In this document: piece after piece, positions 27,516 to 41,691 of the stretch | How the letters are laid out: each line of letters begins with the position of its first letter | Position numbering within the stretch: the first letter of the stretch is position 1 | Assembly (NCBI RefSeq): GCF_032854445.1 | Contig: NC_088303.1 | Location: 14,887,501-14,951,500 of the forward strand | DNA: 64,000 nucleotides | Reading direction: 5' to 3' | Source: Liolophura sinensis | Lineage: Eukaryota > Mollusca > Polyplacophora > Chitonida > Chitonidae | Notes under the pieces: model-generated | What the model was told of the DNA's origin: nothing | The model's input: the letters and a program-made list of their open reading frames with translations, nothing else | Databases searched by the model: none | Position numbers and translations under genes: made by a program

Positions 27516-27788
27516 TATAACTGTACTCGTAAAATCGACAAGCACATCGCTGAAGGCTTTAAAAAACTAAAAAAATAAAACTGAAATAAATCCTTCCATG
27601 TGTACCTTTCTCGAAAGAAAGGAATTTACAATGGGAAAATAATATTCTTCTTATATATCTTTCTTTTATCGTTATCTTATACAGTATTGAGCAAAATTCA
27701 GCTTATATAACGTGATTTTGTTTTGGTCTCCTAAATTATAGGTTTGAATTCTAACAACTAAAGGAGGGTTGCCAGGCATTTGTACAAC

Positions 27789-30607
27789 ATGAGTCGTGTT
27801 GGTGTGGAGATTGTTATTACCCTAGCCGTCTTTGTTTCACTTACAGCGACCGTAGTTACAGGTAAGGGGTGTCAGTAAAATTGAGTCCAAAGATTCCAAA
27901 ATCACACCAGAAAAATAAGAGATATAATCTGAAAATGCAAGCCAGTTATATTAGGGTAGAGGATTTACTTAGTTGCAACCAGTTGATGGTTGTCCATTTT
28001 CTACGGGCTCTGCCCTGATTCCTCCCACCTTAATGCTGGCCACCGGCGTATAAGTTAAATATTCTTGACTATAGTGTAAAACACCAATCAAAAAAATAAA
28101 TAAATTCGGTGCCTAGTTTGGATTCGCCAATATATCAGCAATGAAAGGTTCCATATACATGTAATATTGGCAGATTTGAAGGATGAGAACAGATAATGGA
28201 TGATCAGTGTACTGGCGGCGATGATAAGCCGCTCACTGTGTTGACGGTGATGATATTGCGCTCATTGTCTATGTTGATGGTGATGGTACAGCGTTGGTAG
28301 TGATAACCCGTTGATTTTACATGTCTACGGTGGTGATAAATCGCTCATTGTGTTAACGGTGGTGATAAACCGCTGATTCTATGTTCTGACGGTAATAAGC
28401 TGCTGGTTGTCTTGTGCTGACGACGGTGATTAGATGCTGGTTATCTGTGCTGTCGGTGGTGATAAACTGCTGGTTATCTGTGTTGACAACGGTGATAAAC
28501 TCCTGGTTATCTGTGCTGACGGTGGTGATAAGCCACTGATTGTGTTGATAGTGGAGATAAGCCGCTGATTTTCCATGTTGACGTTGGTGATAAATTGCTT
28601 TAGGTATACCGAAACCTATCCACAAACATCTGATTAAAACATATGAGTACTGGTCGGATGATGTGTAATTTGTCTTAAAGGAATAAACAACAGATAGTAT
28701 AGCCTTAGTTGTTTCGGAAGAGAGGTGAAAACAGACCTGAAAGGGCACATTCATTAATCTATAAATCAACTTTTAATATTGAATCCTTACCAGGCCATGG
28801 GATAAGCCATATCAGAGAAACCGGAAACACAATGTCACGTAACCCATACCCCAAGTTTATAAGGTTAAAAGGCAAATCAAGGTTCGGATGACGTCAGCGG
28901 AAACAGCTTCATTCTTGGGTTGTGGAAATATCTCGCGCCTTTTTTTTTTTTTTTTTTTGTTAAAACTGATAACATGATAGCGTCTCTGTTTTCTCAGTGT
29001 ACATGAGTTTGCTTACTTTGAACTGCGATTACTTGGTTAGGCAACATCACAAAAATTGAAAGGAATGTTTTTAGACTATGTGGTACACTTTATCGATGCA
29101 TACGTATAATTGGTGTCGTTGTTTTTGTTTAAGGTTTGAGATGTTATGACTGTAAGGATGTGAATCTGGACCAAGTCAATTTCATTGTGGATAAGGTGTT
29201 CCAGACCCTGATCGGCAACAACCCCCACTGTAACAAGTCGGTGGACGAATCTACCCCTGGCGTGAAGATAGACAACTGTCCCGCTCCGCAATTTGGAAAA
29301 GTAGCTAAATGCGGCTACACCAAAGGCAGAGGAAGTCTCAGCTTTCTTACATGTATGTTTACTCTTTAATAAACTAATGGTTCTTCATTAGAATTTGTTG
29401 ACATATATGGCCTACGGAAACTAAAAGATACCTATTGGTGATGATTGCGGAAGGAACCACTGCTTCACTCCAGAAAAGTTCCCGACGTAACTTAGTGATC
29501 TGAAACCGCAAAGAAAAATGCCACCAATAAAACATTGCCACCAGCTGTCACAGTGAAGACTGCAGATCTGCTCTGCACTTTACGGTTTAGTCCTGAGAAA
29601 GATTGAAAACAGCTGAACGTGCAGTACTGTGCATGCGGCTGCTCAGTAGTGTGTGGCAGTCTAAAGCCTGTAGCATGTAGTAAATGAAGGCACGGTATAC
29701 TATGCGGGGCACACGGTACGATCTGCACCGGCATAGCATTCACCGGACTGTATGATATGCTGGGCTGCAACCACTAATACGCGATAACATTTTTCTCTGT
29801 GTACCTGAACTTCAATGGTCGTGCATTGGTGACCAGTTAAATGTTTCATGTACACCCAATATGGCTTGAATATCATTTTTGAATAGACTAACAGGTACTG
29901 TGTACCAGTGGCCGAGACACAATGATATATGCACATGCATACGCAGTATGTGTACCACCGTTACTCATGGTCTTGTGCAAATTTGTATACAATCGTTTTC
30001 AGAGAGAGTAGGCTGAAACTTAAATACGTATGGTAGCAAAGTAGGCGAACAACGTTTGGGGAGTCTAATATTCATTGGAAATCACTTTCACCGTTATGGC
30101 GTGCTTTCCTGTACGTCACAAGTGTGGAAGTTCGTCAGTAACTGTCTAAAGGTGGGGGTTTATCCCACGCTCTCAGGTTTTCTTCACCCATGAAAATGAC
30201 CGACATTGCGTAAGGGAAAACTTCTTATGTATGGCGTTAAAACAATGATCAAATAAATACCTAACTAACTAAATAAATATGCTATGGGTAATGAAAGTCT
30301 TGCATTGTTGCACACAGATATCAAAATTTGCTTTTATTTCTTTCCAGTTGAGTTTGGAGCAAGTTATTATGCACGGGAATGTGTGGAAGAAGACATTGGC
30401 AGCCCCGACACATGTCAGAGAAATAACAACGAGGATAAGTCTTTATTTTCCGAATTTCTCAGAACGATTGGGTTTAATGTTTTGTCCTACGATGGTACGA
30501 GATGTACGTGCTCCACGAACTTGTGCAATGGTCAGCTCAAGGTCAAGGCCAGCAGTCTGTTCTGGCTTTCTGGAATGGTCTTGGCGGTACTTGGGCGTCA
30601 GCTATAG
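27789..30607 (+). CDS. Ly6/three-finger domain GPI-anchored protein (complete, 3 exons)
   Basis: Exons 27789-27861, 29134-29352 and 30348-30607 join in phases 1 and 1 to give 552 nt and 183 residues. Exon 1 codes the start and a signal peptide of about 25 residues (MSRVGVEIVITLAVFVSL...). The mature part has ten Cys at about 28, 31, 57, 73, 84, 109, 120, 150, 152 and 157: LRCYDC at the start and RCTCSTNLCNG at the end, the Ly6/uPAR signature with its final Cys-Asn. A hydrophobic C-terminus (SSLFWLSGMVLAVLG) after a polar stretch fits a GPI-attachment signal. Such proteins sit on the outer membrane face and bind receptors or channels; the ligand cannot be told. Splice sites are clean (tacag|GTAAGG, tttaag, CAT|GTATG, tttccag). 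A likely 5'UTR intron ends around 27740 (aattatag). It is paralogous to the minus-strand gene at 1.8-3.0 kb by phase and Cys spacing. Introns contain SINE pieces and a minisatellite. Confidence 0.92.
27972..28106 (+). mobile_element. SINE, 5'-truncated, in Ly6 intron 1
   Basis: gttgcaaccagttgatggtt, aatgctggccaccggcgtat and a tail aatattcttgactatagtgt with AAATAAATAAAT identify the family's 3' half. Confidence 0.8.
28195..28610. repeat. minisatellite in Ly6 intron 1
   Basis: About 11 imperfect units of roughly 36-39 bases built on gacggtggtgataaactgctggttatctgtg. In the reverse reading it gives a spurious repetitive ORF (28353-28769). No coding role is supported. Confidence 0.85.
30136..30275 (+). 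mobile_element. heavily decayed SINE in Ly6 intron 2
   Basis: Weak remnants of the 3' half (gtatggcgttaaaacaatga, then AAATAAATACC) in the expected order. Confidence 0.5.
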
Positions 30608-30915
30608 TGACTATATTTACACAGTCGCAATCTTAAGTACACAGATAGCTGGCAACATTTTTATGTGCCTGCACGTCATCATTCACCTTTTGTATAGCTT
30701 TTGAAGCTAGGTTAGTTCATCATTTCTAAATACGAGCTCAAGAAGTTTTGTCGCAGATGACACTAATAACATGAAATCACAGTGATGTCTCTATGTGACA
30801 TGTTTCACAAATTGTCCGACATGTTACATACCCGAGGGCGAAATAACACCACGCTAAATATGTCTGTCAATATACTGTACATCCTGTATATGCGCTGTAT
30901 AAATATCTGAAGCTG

Positions 30916-31032
30916 CTTGTACAAAGTGATCGTGGGCTAAGTTGATTGTAACTATTATAGCGACACCTGTTATAAACATATGTTGCCATGGTAGTTACAA
31001 TCAACATAGTCTACGATCGCTTTGTGCAACAG
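30916..31032. repeat. imperfect inverted repeat (hairpin or MITE-like)
   Basis: Left arm 30916-30953 (tgtacaaagtgatcgtgggc then taagttgattgtaact) pairs with right arm 30993-31032 over about 38 bases with a handful of mismatches. The spacer is about 39 bases. A related single arm (caaagttgattgtaagc) appears near 63815. It could be a small non-autonomous DNA element, but no target duplication is visible. Confidence 0.7.
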
Positions 31033-32944
31033 GCCCTTGTTCTCTAATTATGCATGTGTGGAAAAGAATTGTACATACGTCCAACTCCTGGACCGGGTCT
31101 TTCATTTCACTGCAGGGAAAAACCATCGAAATGATGGGTACCAAGAGTGCTTTCTTTAGCACGTGCACAAAATATGTCCACATATCTAGAATAATTAGGC
31201 AAAACATATGTACAGTTCTAATTTTATACATATGTACAAAAAATCGAGGATATGTACCATTCTGTTGCACGTATGTATAATTAGAGAATGAATACCTAAA
31301 CGGCTTGACGCAATCCAGTTGTGCATTAAGGTTAATTATTAAATGTATGTCACAAAAACAGACATTGAAAGATAGTGCGAATTGGCGCTAGGCTTACATA
31401 TACTTGCGCGTGTGCCATCCACAATAAGGGGAGGCTACTCTAACGTAAATATCAACTTGTGGCTTACCAGAACAATTTATACGCTGATTGTTATTCTATA
31501 CACACGTGGTATGTAGTACAAGTGAAAACGTTATAAGGCGTATTAGTAAATACATCTCCGCAAACAAACTCTGTGAATGCTATAGATAGCTTTTGTAGAA
31601 AGGCATTTGTGTATTCTCTTGACTATGAAAACCCTCTTACAAGCAAATTATGTTTTCCTTCTGAACCCAAACATCATTTTTTTCAGGAAAACAAAAATTC
31701 GTTATATCGTATGTATATATATATATATATATATAAATTAAATATTAAGGTTATATAAAGGGTGCAGAATATGTGGAATCTTAAAACTACATATTTGTTG
31801 TTCAACTGAAACGCGTGGTACTTAATAGATGAAATTCATTTCCCCGAGTTTTTTGGCTAACGGATCAGCTAATCTGACAATCGCGATCATTCCATACGAT
31901 ACAAAACAGTGTAGATGTAGAGCTAGTGTTATATGGCGTCCACAAACTACAGGTTATCACGACACTGTTTGCATCTACCTAAGGGTTGCTTTTACTGAAT
32001 ATCAAAACAAAAATTCCCAAATTTGTCGTTGTGGGCTCTTACGGCGCAAACTGAAAGGTTAGGGGAAGTGTTTCCTTTCCTTTTCCTTTTTTCCTACAGC
32101 TGTGGCTGTAGATAGATTACACTAATTAATTTGTTGTTGCGTTGTTTTGTTTCTGATGATCCTTGAAAATATTCCTTGAAAATAACATGCAGTTTGAAAC
32201 TGCAGTTGGAATATAACAGAATGTATAAAGTTAAGAAGGCGTTTTATTATTTTTTTTCGTAAATATGTGTATATATACATACGTTGTTAAAGTATCATGT
32301 TTTTATTATTCTTTGTATATCCCGTAAAGTAATCATTTGTATACTACACTAAATTGAAATTAATATGTTTTGAAGCTTTATTGTACAGTGAGATTGTTTA
32401 TTCTTAGTTTTGGAACAGGTGATAACCCAGGTCCAAGCTGAGCGGTGTGCTTAGGCAGAATAATGTTTCCTTTATACACTTTTTCGTTAAAATTAATTGG
32501 TGAAGCACGTTGTACGTAGTTATGTTAAACGGTTCTAATCATTCCCTACTAAGTTAGATCGGTTACAGAGAAGAACAAGATTACTCCGTTTCCACTGACC
32601 TATTTTAGGTGGGCAGTCTGTTATACCTCGAGGGTCTGTGTCGGTGGTGTTCTTTGAAGTGTTTTGTAAATTTACAATAAATGTTATTTTCATAGAAAGC
32701 TATTCCATTGTGTTCTTAATTTTTTAACATCATCATCAGGTCAATATCACAATTGAATACAATACTTCAAATATTCACCAAATAGATTGTGGTGAATAAT
32801 CCACGTGAAGATAGATATCGTTATCTAATTCTGCTCAGTTATTTTATGCATTCCCATGGTTTCACTGCTCATTTGTCCATGCTGACAATAAACAAAATGG
32901 CGGACAAATCTCTAAGGCACGCGTAGAAAAGTTCATCAGTATCT
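31033..32944. other. non-coding
   Basis: No exon found. It contains a (TA)n run at about 31713-31735. AATAAA at 32678-32683 has no gene attached. Confidence 0.45.
31713..31735. repeat. short (TA)n microsatellite
   Basis: About 11 TA repeats. Confidence 0.9.
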
Positions 32945-33058
32945 TACCAAATGTAGGTGGTTGACTCGAGACATTTCATATTCCTCCACCCATATATCTG
33001 ACCGCCATCGTACATGAAAACTTCTCGAGTATGGCGACAAACATTGATTAACCAATCA
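32945..33058 (+). mobile_element. decayed SINE fragment
   Basis: ctgaccgccatcgtacatga and cttctcgagtatggcg match the SINE tail block; the rest is diverged. Confidence 0.5.
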
Positions 33059-33192
33059 TTCAACGGATGTAGAAGGGTGAACAAACAAACGAATTATGTC
33101 AGTATCTTAAGTGTAATAGTCTTCTCATGTTGTCGCACAACAATGCTCCAAACGAATATCAAAGTTTAATTACTCCACTCAATCATCTAATA

Positions 33193-33369
33193 TTGAGAAA
33201 ATGTGCATCTCAAAACTAGCAAGTTATCTCGGCAACCCTGTATATTCTGCTTTGAGAAAACGTGCATTTCAAAACTAGCAAGTTATCTCGACAACCCTGT
33301 GTACTCTGCCTTGAGAAAATGTGCATTTCAAAACTAGCAAGCTATCTCGACAACCCAGTATACTCTGGA
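33193..33369. repeat. three tandem copies of a 59-bp unit
   Basis: Units start at 33193, 33252 and 33311 (ttgagaaaatgtgcatttca...). Spacing is exactly 59 bases, with few differences. Confidence 0.93.
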
Positions 33370-33990
33370 AACAGCTAGGTTGAGGACATCTCGTACCGCG
33401 CGGTTCAAAGCACAACACGAGAACACGAAGAGGGTGGAACGAGTTTTGATGTTAATTATATTACCTCACGATTTCCGATAAAAAAGATGAACAAGAAGCC
33501 AATGAAAACAACATACAGTATAGCGTTCGTTTAGTGCGCTGATCAGGCAATCGCCAAAGCCACATTACCCTAGAGAGTGACCTCCCTTGCTCTGTGGTAT
33601 TCAAAGACAATCAGTGTTTCTTGCGAACCATGTATTCAAAACAGGTGCTACTGGCTGAACTCAAAGAGCTGTGATGAAATATACTTAATACTTCAGATTT
33701 TATGATTTCATCTGAATAACACGTAGAGTTGTACATGTGTCTCTATTGAAGGTGGAATAGAACAGAAGGGGCGAGGGATTTGTGATCCCTGAACCACAAG
33801 CGTTACTCGATCTTGCTGCTCACCTCACAAAGAATGTGACTCACGTGACTATCCCTCCAATAGCGTGCTTTTACTCAAGCACGCTTCTTTCAAAAGTTAT
33901 ACTGATTATTTATAAACTGGTGAATATTCGTGCCAAAATGTATATACGTTTAGTGACTCTTTCTTAATCTTTTTTTTTACTAAACCAAAT
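33370..33990. other. non-coding
   Basis: No exon or repeat recognised before the G-run. Confidence 0.45.
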
Positions 33991-34118
33991 GGGGGGGGGG
34001 GGGCGCGATCCGTGGTCGAGGGGCTTATTACGCCAGATTTCGCAATGACCCAGGAGCCTCCCACTAATGTGGTCGTGGTGAGTTCAAATCTAGCTCGTGC
34101 TGGTCTTCAACCGGCGGT
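33991..34118 (+). mobile_element. G13 run and SINE head interrupted by the LINE
   Basis: A 13-base G run leads into the SINE 5' part: gatccgtggtcgagggg, aatgacccaggagcctccc, and a B-box-like gagttcaaatctagctc followed by gctgg. The next family block (cttcctctccggc) is found only on the far side of the LINE at 39691, so the LINE seems to have inserted here. Confidence 0.65.
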
Positions 34119-34375
34119 GTTGGCTGGCCGTGGAACTAGCCTTTGTGCTCTCAGCTTTTGTTTAGTGGTCACCAAGTCTGAGGATGGTGCGACATTACGT
34201 TCTGTCGCTCTTAGCGGCAGGACGTATTCACTAGCCTCTCTGTAAATAGCTTGTACATAGTTTAGTGCATTTCCACTTTGTAATACCGTATCTATTTTGA
34301 ACTCAGCATCCACACTGTTCCAAACGCATAGTTGTGGTCCTCTCTTTAGGGTAGTAGTTCTCGCCCTGGCCCACA

Positions 34376-35887
34376 ATGTTGTGGGCAGGGCGAGTAAATA
34401 GACCCTTAAGCCTTAAGCTTGTAATGCAGGGAGGTGTACAACCGGTTGATGCATACAATCGGCTAAAGGAGTTAGTGGGGAGTGGGCCTAATGTCTTAAA
34501 GGGACTAATCAGTGTCTCTAGAGATGTCTGGAATGTTACAGTGGCTACGCAAACTGTGAAGAAACAGCTGTTGGCTAGCGGCTTCACATTCAAAGGGGTA
34601 GATTGTCCAATATATGATGTGGAGGAGCAAAGGCTCATGGTTAGATCTCGATGTCCGATCGAGGTGCCCGGTGACACTATTCGAGGTTTGATATCCTGGT
34701 ATGGCACGATCCATCACGTCAGCCGGGAACATTACCTTTTTGATAGGTCACTTGAGAATGGTATGCGCCGTATTTACATGAGTGGTGTGACCGAGATCAT
34801 TCCACAATCAATTTCGGTTGGGAATTTTAGAATTCCTTTGTGGTACAGAGGTCAGGTCCGTGCCTGTCATATCTGTGATAGCACAGAACATTTCAGAAAG
34901 GATAAATGCCTCAAGTGTAAACAGGCAGGCCACTTTCAAAAGGACTGCCCGGTGAGCGATGAAAATGACAATGGCGATAATGACGATAACGATTGCAATG
35001 ATAATGATGATGATAATGATAAAGATAGTAATGATTATGAAGTTGAAGGTGACAATAAAGATGAGAATGAAGGTCGAGGAGATGATGATGGTAATTATAG
35101 TGAGGGACATGGGGATGATATGGAAATTGGGGTATCTGGGGAGTCTGTTCCTTCCAGTCAACAACATAAGGAGACTTTGGATAACTCTGCTGCTGACAAC
35201 GAGGAAGCTGGCGAGTGGCAAGTTGTCACCAACTCCATGTCCTCCAGTAAAAAGATTCGAAATAAGCGCATTGATGCTACAAATAAGGTCAGGAAGTTAA
35301 GCGAATCGCCAGTAGTAGGCGGGCCCCAGAGCCTGTGCGAGGCATCTCAGACGTCAAATAGCTCGGAGTGGGTTGTCAGTATGAGTCAAATCTCGAATAC
35401 CTCTTCACCCCCTAGACCGTGAAAAATTTCGAATACTACGCCATCGGGCACTAAGGAGACGCAATCCAGTGGCGTGACGCCCTCCAAAGGTGCAGTTGGT
35501 AAGAGCCCGTCCTTATGGGGTAGCACATTCAGCCCTGACCCGTCTACAATGTCACAGTTAGACACTAGAGATATGGCAGATTGTGTGGATCCTCAGGGAA
35601 GCTCTCAGCAATCTGATATATCTAGGGCTGGTGGAGAATCCAATATGGAGGAATCTCTTTCGGAAATGGATGCACCCGAAGATTTGCCTGCCTATACCAA
35701 TGGCAAGGGTGAGGTCTTGGTACCTGTCTCAGCATCCCTGGGGTCGAATTATCGCACATTGCGACGCGATTCTGAAGTTGACAAGGTTAAAAAGCAGAGG
35801 AAGTTGATAACGTTGTCACAGGAGGTTTTTGCTGAGCGTAGGACGGCAATGTATAAAAAGTCCAGAAAAAAGAAAAAGAACAAATAA
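34376..35887 (+). pseudogene. LINE ORF1, nucleic-acid-binding protein with zinc knuckles
   Basis: ATG at 34376. The frame is open for 348 codons to an in-frame TGA at 35420-35422, then continues in the same frame for 155 more codons to 35887, so a single stop interrupts about 504 codons. The first 150 residues resemble the RNA-binding part of gag-like ORF1 proteins. Around residues 164-184 are two CCHC-type knuckles (CHICDSTEHFRKDKC and CLKCKQAGHFQKDC). Next comes a remarkable Asp/Asn/Glu-rich tract of about 55 residues, then Ser/Thr-rich sequence, and a basic Lys-rich end (KKSRKKKKNK). ORF1 proteins package the element RNA. The acidic tract after the knuckles is unusual in my experience of this family. 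Confidence 0.85.
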
Positions 35888-35896
35888 ATATAAATA

Positions 35897-38800
35897 ATGG
35901 CTACTACAAAGATCTTACAGTGGAACTGTAGCGGATTGAGGCGTAACCTCGCAGAGCTCCAGATGTTAGCTCAAGACCTCAATCCTATAGCTTTTAGCTT
36001 GCAGGAAAAGTCTGATGACTGATTCTAGTTATCAATGTCGAGGTTCTGTATCTCATCACGCTGTTGCCACGTCTACAAATGGAAAGGCATCAGGCGGTTC
36101 TTCTCTTTTGATTAGGCAGGGTGTAATACACAAACTGAACACCGACTTGCAGGCGGTGGCGGTGCGTATCACACTGGGTATAGTATTAACAATCTGTTCT
36201 ATTTATCTACCACCTTCTTCTACTCTTCACCAACAAGAGCTGCAAAATTTATATGATCATTTACCTAAACCGTGTCTTCTTTTGGGTGACTTTAATGCCC
36301 ACAGTGTTCTCTGGGGTGACTCTGAACGTAACCAGAAGGGCTCTGTATTGGAGGATTTTATATCTAATAACTCTATATGCGTCTTAAATGATGGCACACA
36401 TACTTACCTTCATCCTGCAAAGGGCACTTATTCGGTCCTTAATTTGGCTCTGGCTGATGCAGGGCTAAGGTCGAAATTCAGCTGGAGCGTCCATGATGAT
36501 CTGTGCGGAAGCGACCACTTCCCCACCATACTTACCCTTTAGGATCCGGTATCTTCCTCCCTTCCACGCTTTAATTATGATAAAGCAGACAGGCCCCGCT
36601 TTGCTGTTCTGTGTGGTGAAACACTTACTAGCGACCTTATTCTTGATGCAGTTGATCCTATCCAGTTATTCTCGGATCAACTAATCGATGTAGCCTCCTA
36701 ATGTATCCCGAAATCATGTGCGGTTCCCCGTGTTAAGAAACCGTGGTTCACGGAGGACTGTAAACGAGCTAGGCGTTTCAGGAAACGTGCTGAGCGCGTG
36801 TACCGATGTAGACCATCTCCCGGTAATTTAGACGATGTTCGGCGTACTCGAGCTAAAGCCCGTAGGACTATCAAATAGTCCAAACGTGATTCTTGGAAAC
36901 GTTATGTGTCTAAGATTAATCATCGTACCCCTATGTCAAAAGTCTGGAATATGATCCAACGCATCAAAGGCAAGGGATCCAATGTCACTGTCAATCATCT
37001 TAAAGACGGAAATAATTCTTTGACAGAAAAACTTGACATAGCCAATAGGTTGGGCTCTTCTTTTGCGCACCATTCGTCTTTAGATAACTACTTGCCTCCG
37101 TTCTAGCGTAACAAGGAACGGACCGAGGCAAGTCCTCTTGATTTTACATCCTCAAATGAAGAAACCTACAATGCTACATTTTCTCTACATGAACTATCCG
37201 CATCCCTGAGCAAGGCCCATGACTCAACTCCAGGGCCAGATGATATCCACTATCAGCTTTTACGACATCTTCCAGAATCTTCTTCGATGGTGCTTCTTGG
37301 AATTTTTAATACCATTTGGATTTCCGGGAATTTTCCTGCCTCATGGCAAAACGCTATTATTGTCCCCATCCCAAAGCCCGGAAAGGACTCTACCGATCCA
37401 AATAGGTATCGTCCTATTTCCTTAACCAGTTGTGTATGCAAGACTATGGAGAGGATGATTAACGATCGCTTAGTCTGGTTTTTGGAGACTAATGAGTTGA
37501 TGAGCGACATTCAATGTGGATTTGGAAAGAATCGCAGTAACGTTGATCATCTTGTTCGTCTAGAATCCTTTATTAAGAATGGTATCGTTAATCGTAACCA
37601 TGTCGTATCTGTCTTTTTTCATCTGGAAAAGGCGTATGACACTACTTGGAAATATAACTTTATGAAAAATATGCATGGATTTGGACTTAGAGGTCGGCTT
37701 CCTGACTTTATTCGTAAATTCTTAGACCATCGTCACTTCTAAGTTCGGGTTGGGGCTACCCTATCTGACTACTTTGAACAAGATCAGCTATTCCTCAAGG
37801 CAGCATTTTATCATTTACTCTCTTTATCATTAAGATTAATAGCCTTGCCAGACTATTATCTCCTAGTATGAATGCATCCCTTTTTGTGGACGATCTTGGT
37901 ATCTCTTGTCGAGGCAAAGGTATGCACACTATTGAGAGACAGCTGCAGCTTTGCCTTAACAAAAGCCATGCCTGGGCACTGGAGAACGGATTTAAGTCCA
38001 AGTCTCCAAGTCGAAGACTAACTGTGTACACTTTTGTCGGAAGTACTTCCCCCATGAAGGCCCCAAGGTATTTTTAGATGGGTCCCCCATCAAGGTTCCC
38101 CAATTGGTCCCCCATTCCTCGGGGTGATCTTCGATAAGCACCTTACATTTAAATCTCACATTAATTATCGTAGAGCCAGATGCCTAAAGGCGCTTGATAT
38201 TTTGAAGGTTGTCTCTAGTGCTCGATGGGGAGGGGATCATGAAACCCTACTTCAGCTATATCGAGCACTGATTCGTTCTAAGCTAGACTATACCTGCAGT
38301 GTTTATGGAGGTGCGTCACGCTCCCAACTGAAGAAACTCAATGCTGTACACCACCAGGCCCTACGGTTGTGCTTAGGTGCATTCCGTACCTCTCCTGTGG
38401 AGAGTCTGTATGTTGAGGCAAACGAGCCTCCCCTGGAGCTTCGAAGAACTAAACTATCCTTACAGTATATCACCAAGCTTAGAGCCAATCCATCCAACCC
38501 AGCCTGTGATTGTGTCTTCCATCCAGAATTTGAAGACTTATATGCTCAGAAGCCATCCATTGTTCCTCCACTGGGTGTCCGCATCCAGGAACATATGCAA
38601 GCAGCTGGATTTGGGCTGGATACTATCACCCCCATACGCATCCAGGAAGATCCACTGTGGTTATGTCCTGAGTTTCAGGTTGATACCTCACTCTCCTCCC
38701 GGAAGAAATCTTCCACCAACCCTTTAGTATACCAACAGGAGTTTAGTAATATGTGTTCAAAGTATCCATTTTATCACCGTATATTCACTGACGGTTCCAA

Positions 38801-39530
38801 GAATGATGATGGCGTGGCTTCTGCCGCTGTCCTTGGGCCCAGAACCATTTCAACTCGGTTTCCAAATTCCTGTTCTGTATTTACTGCGGAAGCCAAGGCA
38901 ATTTTGTGCGCACTTCGGTCCATCCCAGAGCTCGGAGGTAGCAGATTTCTCATCTGCTCGGACTCCCTTTCCTGCCTCCAGGCAATTCGGGTTAGTTCGC
39001 CTGTACATCCAGGCATTCTGTCTATCAGGGAGATGTTTAAACGACTTAATGAAGATTTTATCATTGTCTTTTGTTGGGTGCCCGGGCATATGGGTATCCC
39101 TGGGAATACTGCTGCAGATGAAGCCGCTAAGGCGGCTCTGCATTCCGTTACTACCCAAACCGACGTTCCATATTCGGACTTGCGTTCACTTATTTGCTCC
39201 TATATCAAGCGCTTGTTTCAGGCTCAATGGGATGACCAGACAACCAACAAACTGCATTATATTCGTCAGTTTGTTGGTCCAGCACCTTCCCTTTCACGGC
39301 ATCGTCTCCGCTCTTGCATTTTGAGGAGGTGTCGTATCGGTCACACACGTGCTACGCATGGGTATTTGCTGAAAGGAGAAGATGCTCCTCATTGCTTTGC
39401 TTGTGATCAACGGTTCACGGTCAAGCACATATTGCTTGACTGTGGCGACTTTGCAGAACTTTTCAATTCTGTAGAAAGTGATACTATTTTTGATTTTCTC
39501 TCTACCATTGGTATGGCAGGAGAGCAGTGA
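35897..39530 (+). pseudogene. LINE ORF2: endonuclease, reverse transcriptase, RNase H (broken)
   Basis: It starts 9 bases after ORF1 with an ATG and the endonuclease motif ILQWNCSGLRRN; SLQE carries the catalytic Glu. After a frameshift at about 36010 the endonuclease continues (LLGDFNAHSVLWG, GTYSVLNLALAD, GSDHFPTIL) to a stop at 36540. Further breaks occur at about 36701, 36877, 37104 and 37742. The RT has PIPKPGKDSTDPNRYRPISL, QCGFGKNRSNVDHL, FFHLEKAYDTTWK, IPQGSIL and FVDDLGIS, where family members usually have FADD. The segment 38124-39530 is open for 468 codons and carries RNase H: FTDGSKNDDGVASAAVL, AEAKAILCALRS, CSDSLSCLQAI, HMGIPGNTAADEAAK, then a Cys/His end (CFACDQRFTVKHILLDC). As ORF2 of a LINE it would nick DNA and reverse-transcribe the element; here it cannot be made whole. 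Confidence 0.9.
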
Positions 39531-39699
39531 TTTTAAACTACCGTCTGTGTTTGTTATGTGACTTCCGATGTCCTTTTTTGACTGAATAGTAAATGAATTA
39601 TCCGTAGTAGATCGACTACTTGACGTTTTATTGTCGCGATAAAACTGAAATATTGTTGAAAGCGACGTTAAAACTTTCACTCACTCACTCCTCTCCGGC

Positions 39700-41691
<1,992 letters not shown>

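Larger units (their letters stand above)
34119..39690 (+). mobile_element. non-LTR retrotransposon (jockey/I group), nearly full-length, inactive
   Basis: A 5.6-kb element with a GC-richer 5'UTR (34119-34375), ORF1 (34376-35887), ORF2 (35897-39530) and a 3'UTR ending in gaaatattgttgaaagcgac and a TCAC tail (39674-39690). Imperfect direct repeats around ccggcggt (34111-34118 and 39695-39702) look like its target duplication inside a SINE. The domain order (zinc-knuckle ORF1; endonuclease, RT, RNase H) is that of the I/jockey group of LINEs. Multiple stops and frameshifts make it a pseudo-element, although the RNase H part remains open for 468 codons. The exact family is not determined. Confidence 0.88.

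Noticed and set aside
28195-28610. Regular repeats considered as a CRISPR-like array
   Set aside because: The units are contiguous and imperfect with no unique spacers, and the genome is animal; the same applies to the 46-, 59-, 69- and 81-bp arrays.
28353-28769. 138-codon minus-strand ORF with repeated TDNQ motifs
   Set aside because: It is a translation of a minisatellite; no start context or splice evidence.
38774-39324. ORFs of 96-173 codons on both strands
   Set aside because: Other-frame readings of the LINE RNase H coding region.
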